Shown piece by piece: positions 63,426-64,000 of a DNA stretch of 64,000 nucleotides. A model generated the notes under the pieces. The model was not told the origin of the DNA. It made no database searches and saw only the letters and a program-made list of their open reading frames with translations. The DNA is from Scalindua sp964344685. GTDB taxonomy: Bacteria > Planctomycetota > Brocadiia > Brocadiales > Scalinduaceae. Positions within the stretch are counted from its first letter, which is position 1. Each line of letters opens with the position of its first letter. The position numbers and the translations under genes were made by a program. Location of the stretch: the NCBI GenBank assembly GCA_964344685.1, contig CAYFOK010000003.1, forward strand, positions 186,001-250,000, given 5' to 3'.

Positions 63426-64000
63426 ATGAGCTCTCATGCCGCTTCAACACTTATTGCCAGAATTAAATCTATACCGACTTTGCCAGCCGTGGCACTTCGT
63501 GTTATTGAAGTGACTTCTAATCCGAAAAGCTCAGCGAATGATCTCATGGAGATTATCAGTCCGGACGTATCTCTTACTACAAAAATACTTAAAATTGCCA
63601 ATTCTCCATTTTATGGCCTTACAAGAGAAGTATCTTCCCTTCAACACGCAGTAACCGTTCTGGGTTTCAAGGAGATCAGAAACCTGGTAATATCTACTGT
63701 CGCATTTGATAGTTTTAAGAATTTGAAGCAGCGTGGAAAATTTGATATCAGCAAATTCTGGAGGCACTCCTTCTATTGTGCTCTTGCGGCAAAGACAATG
63801 GCTGTTGATTTAAAAATAGAGAGCAGTGAACTATTTGTAGCCGGACTGGTGCACGATATAGGAAAATTGGCGGTATATATCACCTTTCCCAGTGAATTTA
63901 TGATGCAGTTAGAGATCATGAATCCTTTGAGAATAAAATACTCTGCCTTTGAAGCTGAAAAGGATATCTTTGGAATGACTCATGATGAAGTTGGTATGAG
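63426..64000 (+). CDS. HDOD-domain signalling protein (runs off window end)
   Basis: The frame from ATG at 63426 (GGAGG ten bases upstream) stays open to the end of the window, at least 191 residues. It encodes an HDOD domain, a catalytically reduced HD relative used in signalling: IPTLPAVALRVIEV near residue 16, PDVSLTTKILKIANSPFYGL near 43, HAVTVLGFKEIRNLV near 70, and LVHDIGKLAVYITFP near 138. The HDIGK motif is unusually well preserved. It follows the cyclic-di-GMP regulator by 160 bases, fitting the same signalling island. The C-terminus is unseen. Confidence 0.85.
   Translation, partial: MSSHAASTLIARIKSIPTLPAVALRVIEVTSNPKSSANDLMEIISPDVSLTTKILKIANSPFYGLTREVSSLQHAVTVLGFKEIRNLVISTVAFDSFKNLKQRGKFDISKFWRHSFYCALAAKTMAVDLKIESSELFVAGLVHDIGKLAVYITFPSEFMMQLEIMNPLRIKYSAFEAEKDIFGMTHDEVGM

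Noticed and set aside
1..64000. CRISPR arrays, phage or defence-system genes
   Set aside because: No regularly spaced direct repeats and no integrase, terminase, restriction or toxin-antitoxin gene could be supported anywhere in the window.

Overview
The window reads as ordinary chromosome from a moderately AT-rich, Gram-negative-type anaerobe or microaerophile. The gene set (Bat aerotolerance operon, FlxABCD-HdrABC-type electron-transfer cluster, a 12-haem cytochrome c, Mla lipid transport, a haemerythrin, large hybrid kinases, and a short protein of a type I associate with Planctomycetes) fits best with an anammox-type planctomycete of the Brocadiales (for example a Scalindua-like genome). 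That assignment is inference: there is no rRNA or anammox marker (hydrazine synthase or dehydrogenase) here to prove it. No tRNA, rRNA, CRISPR array, intact transposase or prophage was seen.

Layout. 0-12.3 kb: ROK kinase, two related membrane/coiled-coil proteins (one with TPRs), YgiQ-type radical SAM protein, haemerythrin, MarR-type regulator, TraB/GumN protein, uracil-DNA-glycosylase-like protein, MYG1-like hydrolase, PKD and thioredoxin-like exported proteins, and an aminotransferase. 12.3-13.3 kb is a decayed stretch holding the frameshifted C-terminal remnant of a 2-hydroxyacid dehydrogenase, which is not visible as an intact reading frame. 13.3-24.4 kb (minus strand): a CPA1 antiporter fused to a cyclic-nucleotide-binding domain, then a complete Bat operon (DUF58, BatD-like/DUF4381-like, BatA, BatB, BatC, BatD, BatE) lacking its usual MoxR ATPase.

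24.6-32.2 kb (plus strand): a seven-gene electron-transfer operon, HdrC-HdrB-HdrA-MvhD/FlxD-FlxC-FlxB-FlxA, read from a good sigma70 promoter and followed without a gap by mobB. It probably encodes an NAD(P)H-dependent, possibly electron-bifurcating, heterodisulfide-reductase-like complex. 32-42 kb: a histone-H1-like tail protein, a long UbiD decarboxylase, a copper module (HMA chaperone, CopA ATPase, TolC-type outer-membrane channel) and a PfkB kinase. 42.2-42.6 kb holds a 373-bp element with 62-63-bp terminal inverted repeats that are themselves hairpins. 42.6-48.7 kb: diacylglycerol kinase and an Mla lipid-transport operon (STAS-MlaE, MlaF, MlaD, lipoprotein) ending in a membrane sensor with cNMP-binding and PAS domains. 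48.8-52 kb (minus): zinc ribbon, thioredoxin-like protein and a 12-haem cytochrome c.

52.5-64 kb (plus): a signalling island behind a near-perfect sigma54 promoter: a di-iron metallo-beta-lactamase-fold protein resembling oxygen-sensing ODP proteins, a small unknown protein, a 1833-residue hybrid kinase with phosphorelay domains, a receiver-kinase truncated by a deletion that joins it to the last third of a CheB, an Hpt protein, two response regulators (one REC-GGDEF-HD-GYP), and an HDOD protein running off the window end. None of the receivers carries a DNA-binding domain, so output is probably phosphotransfer and cyclic-di-GMP.
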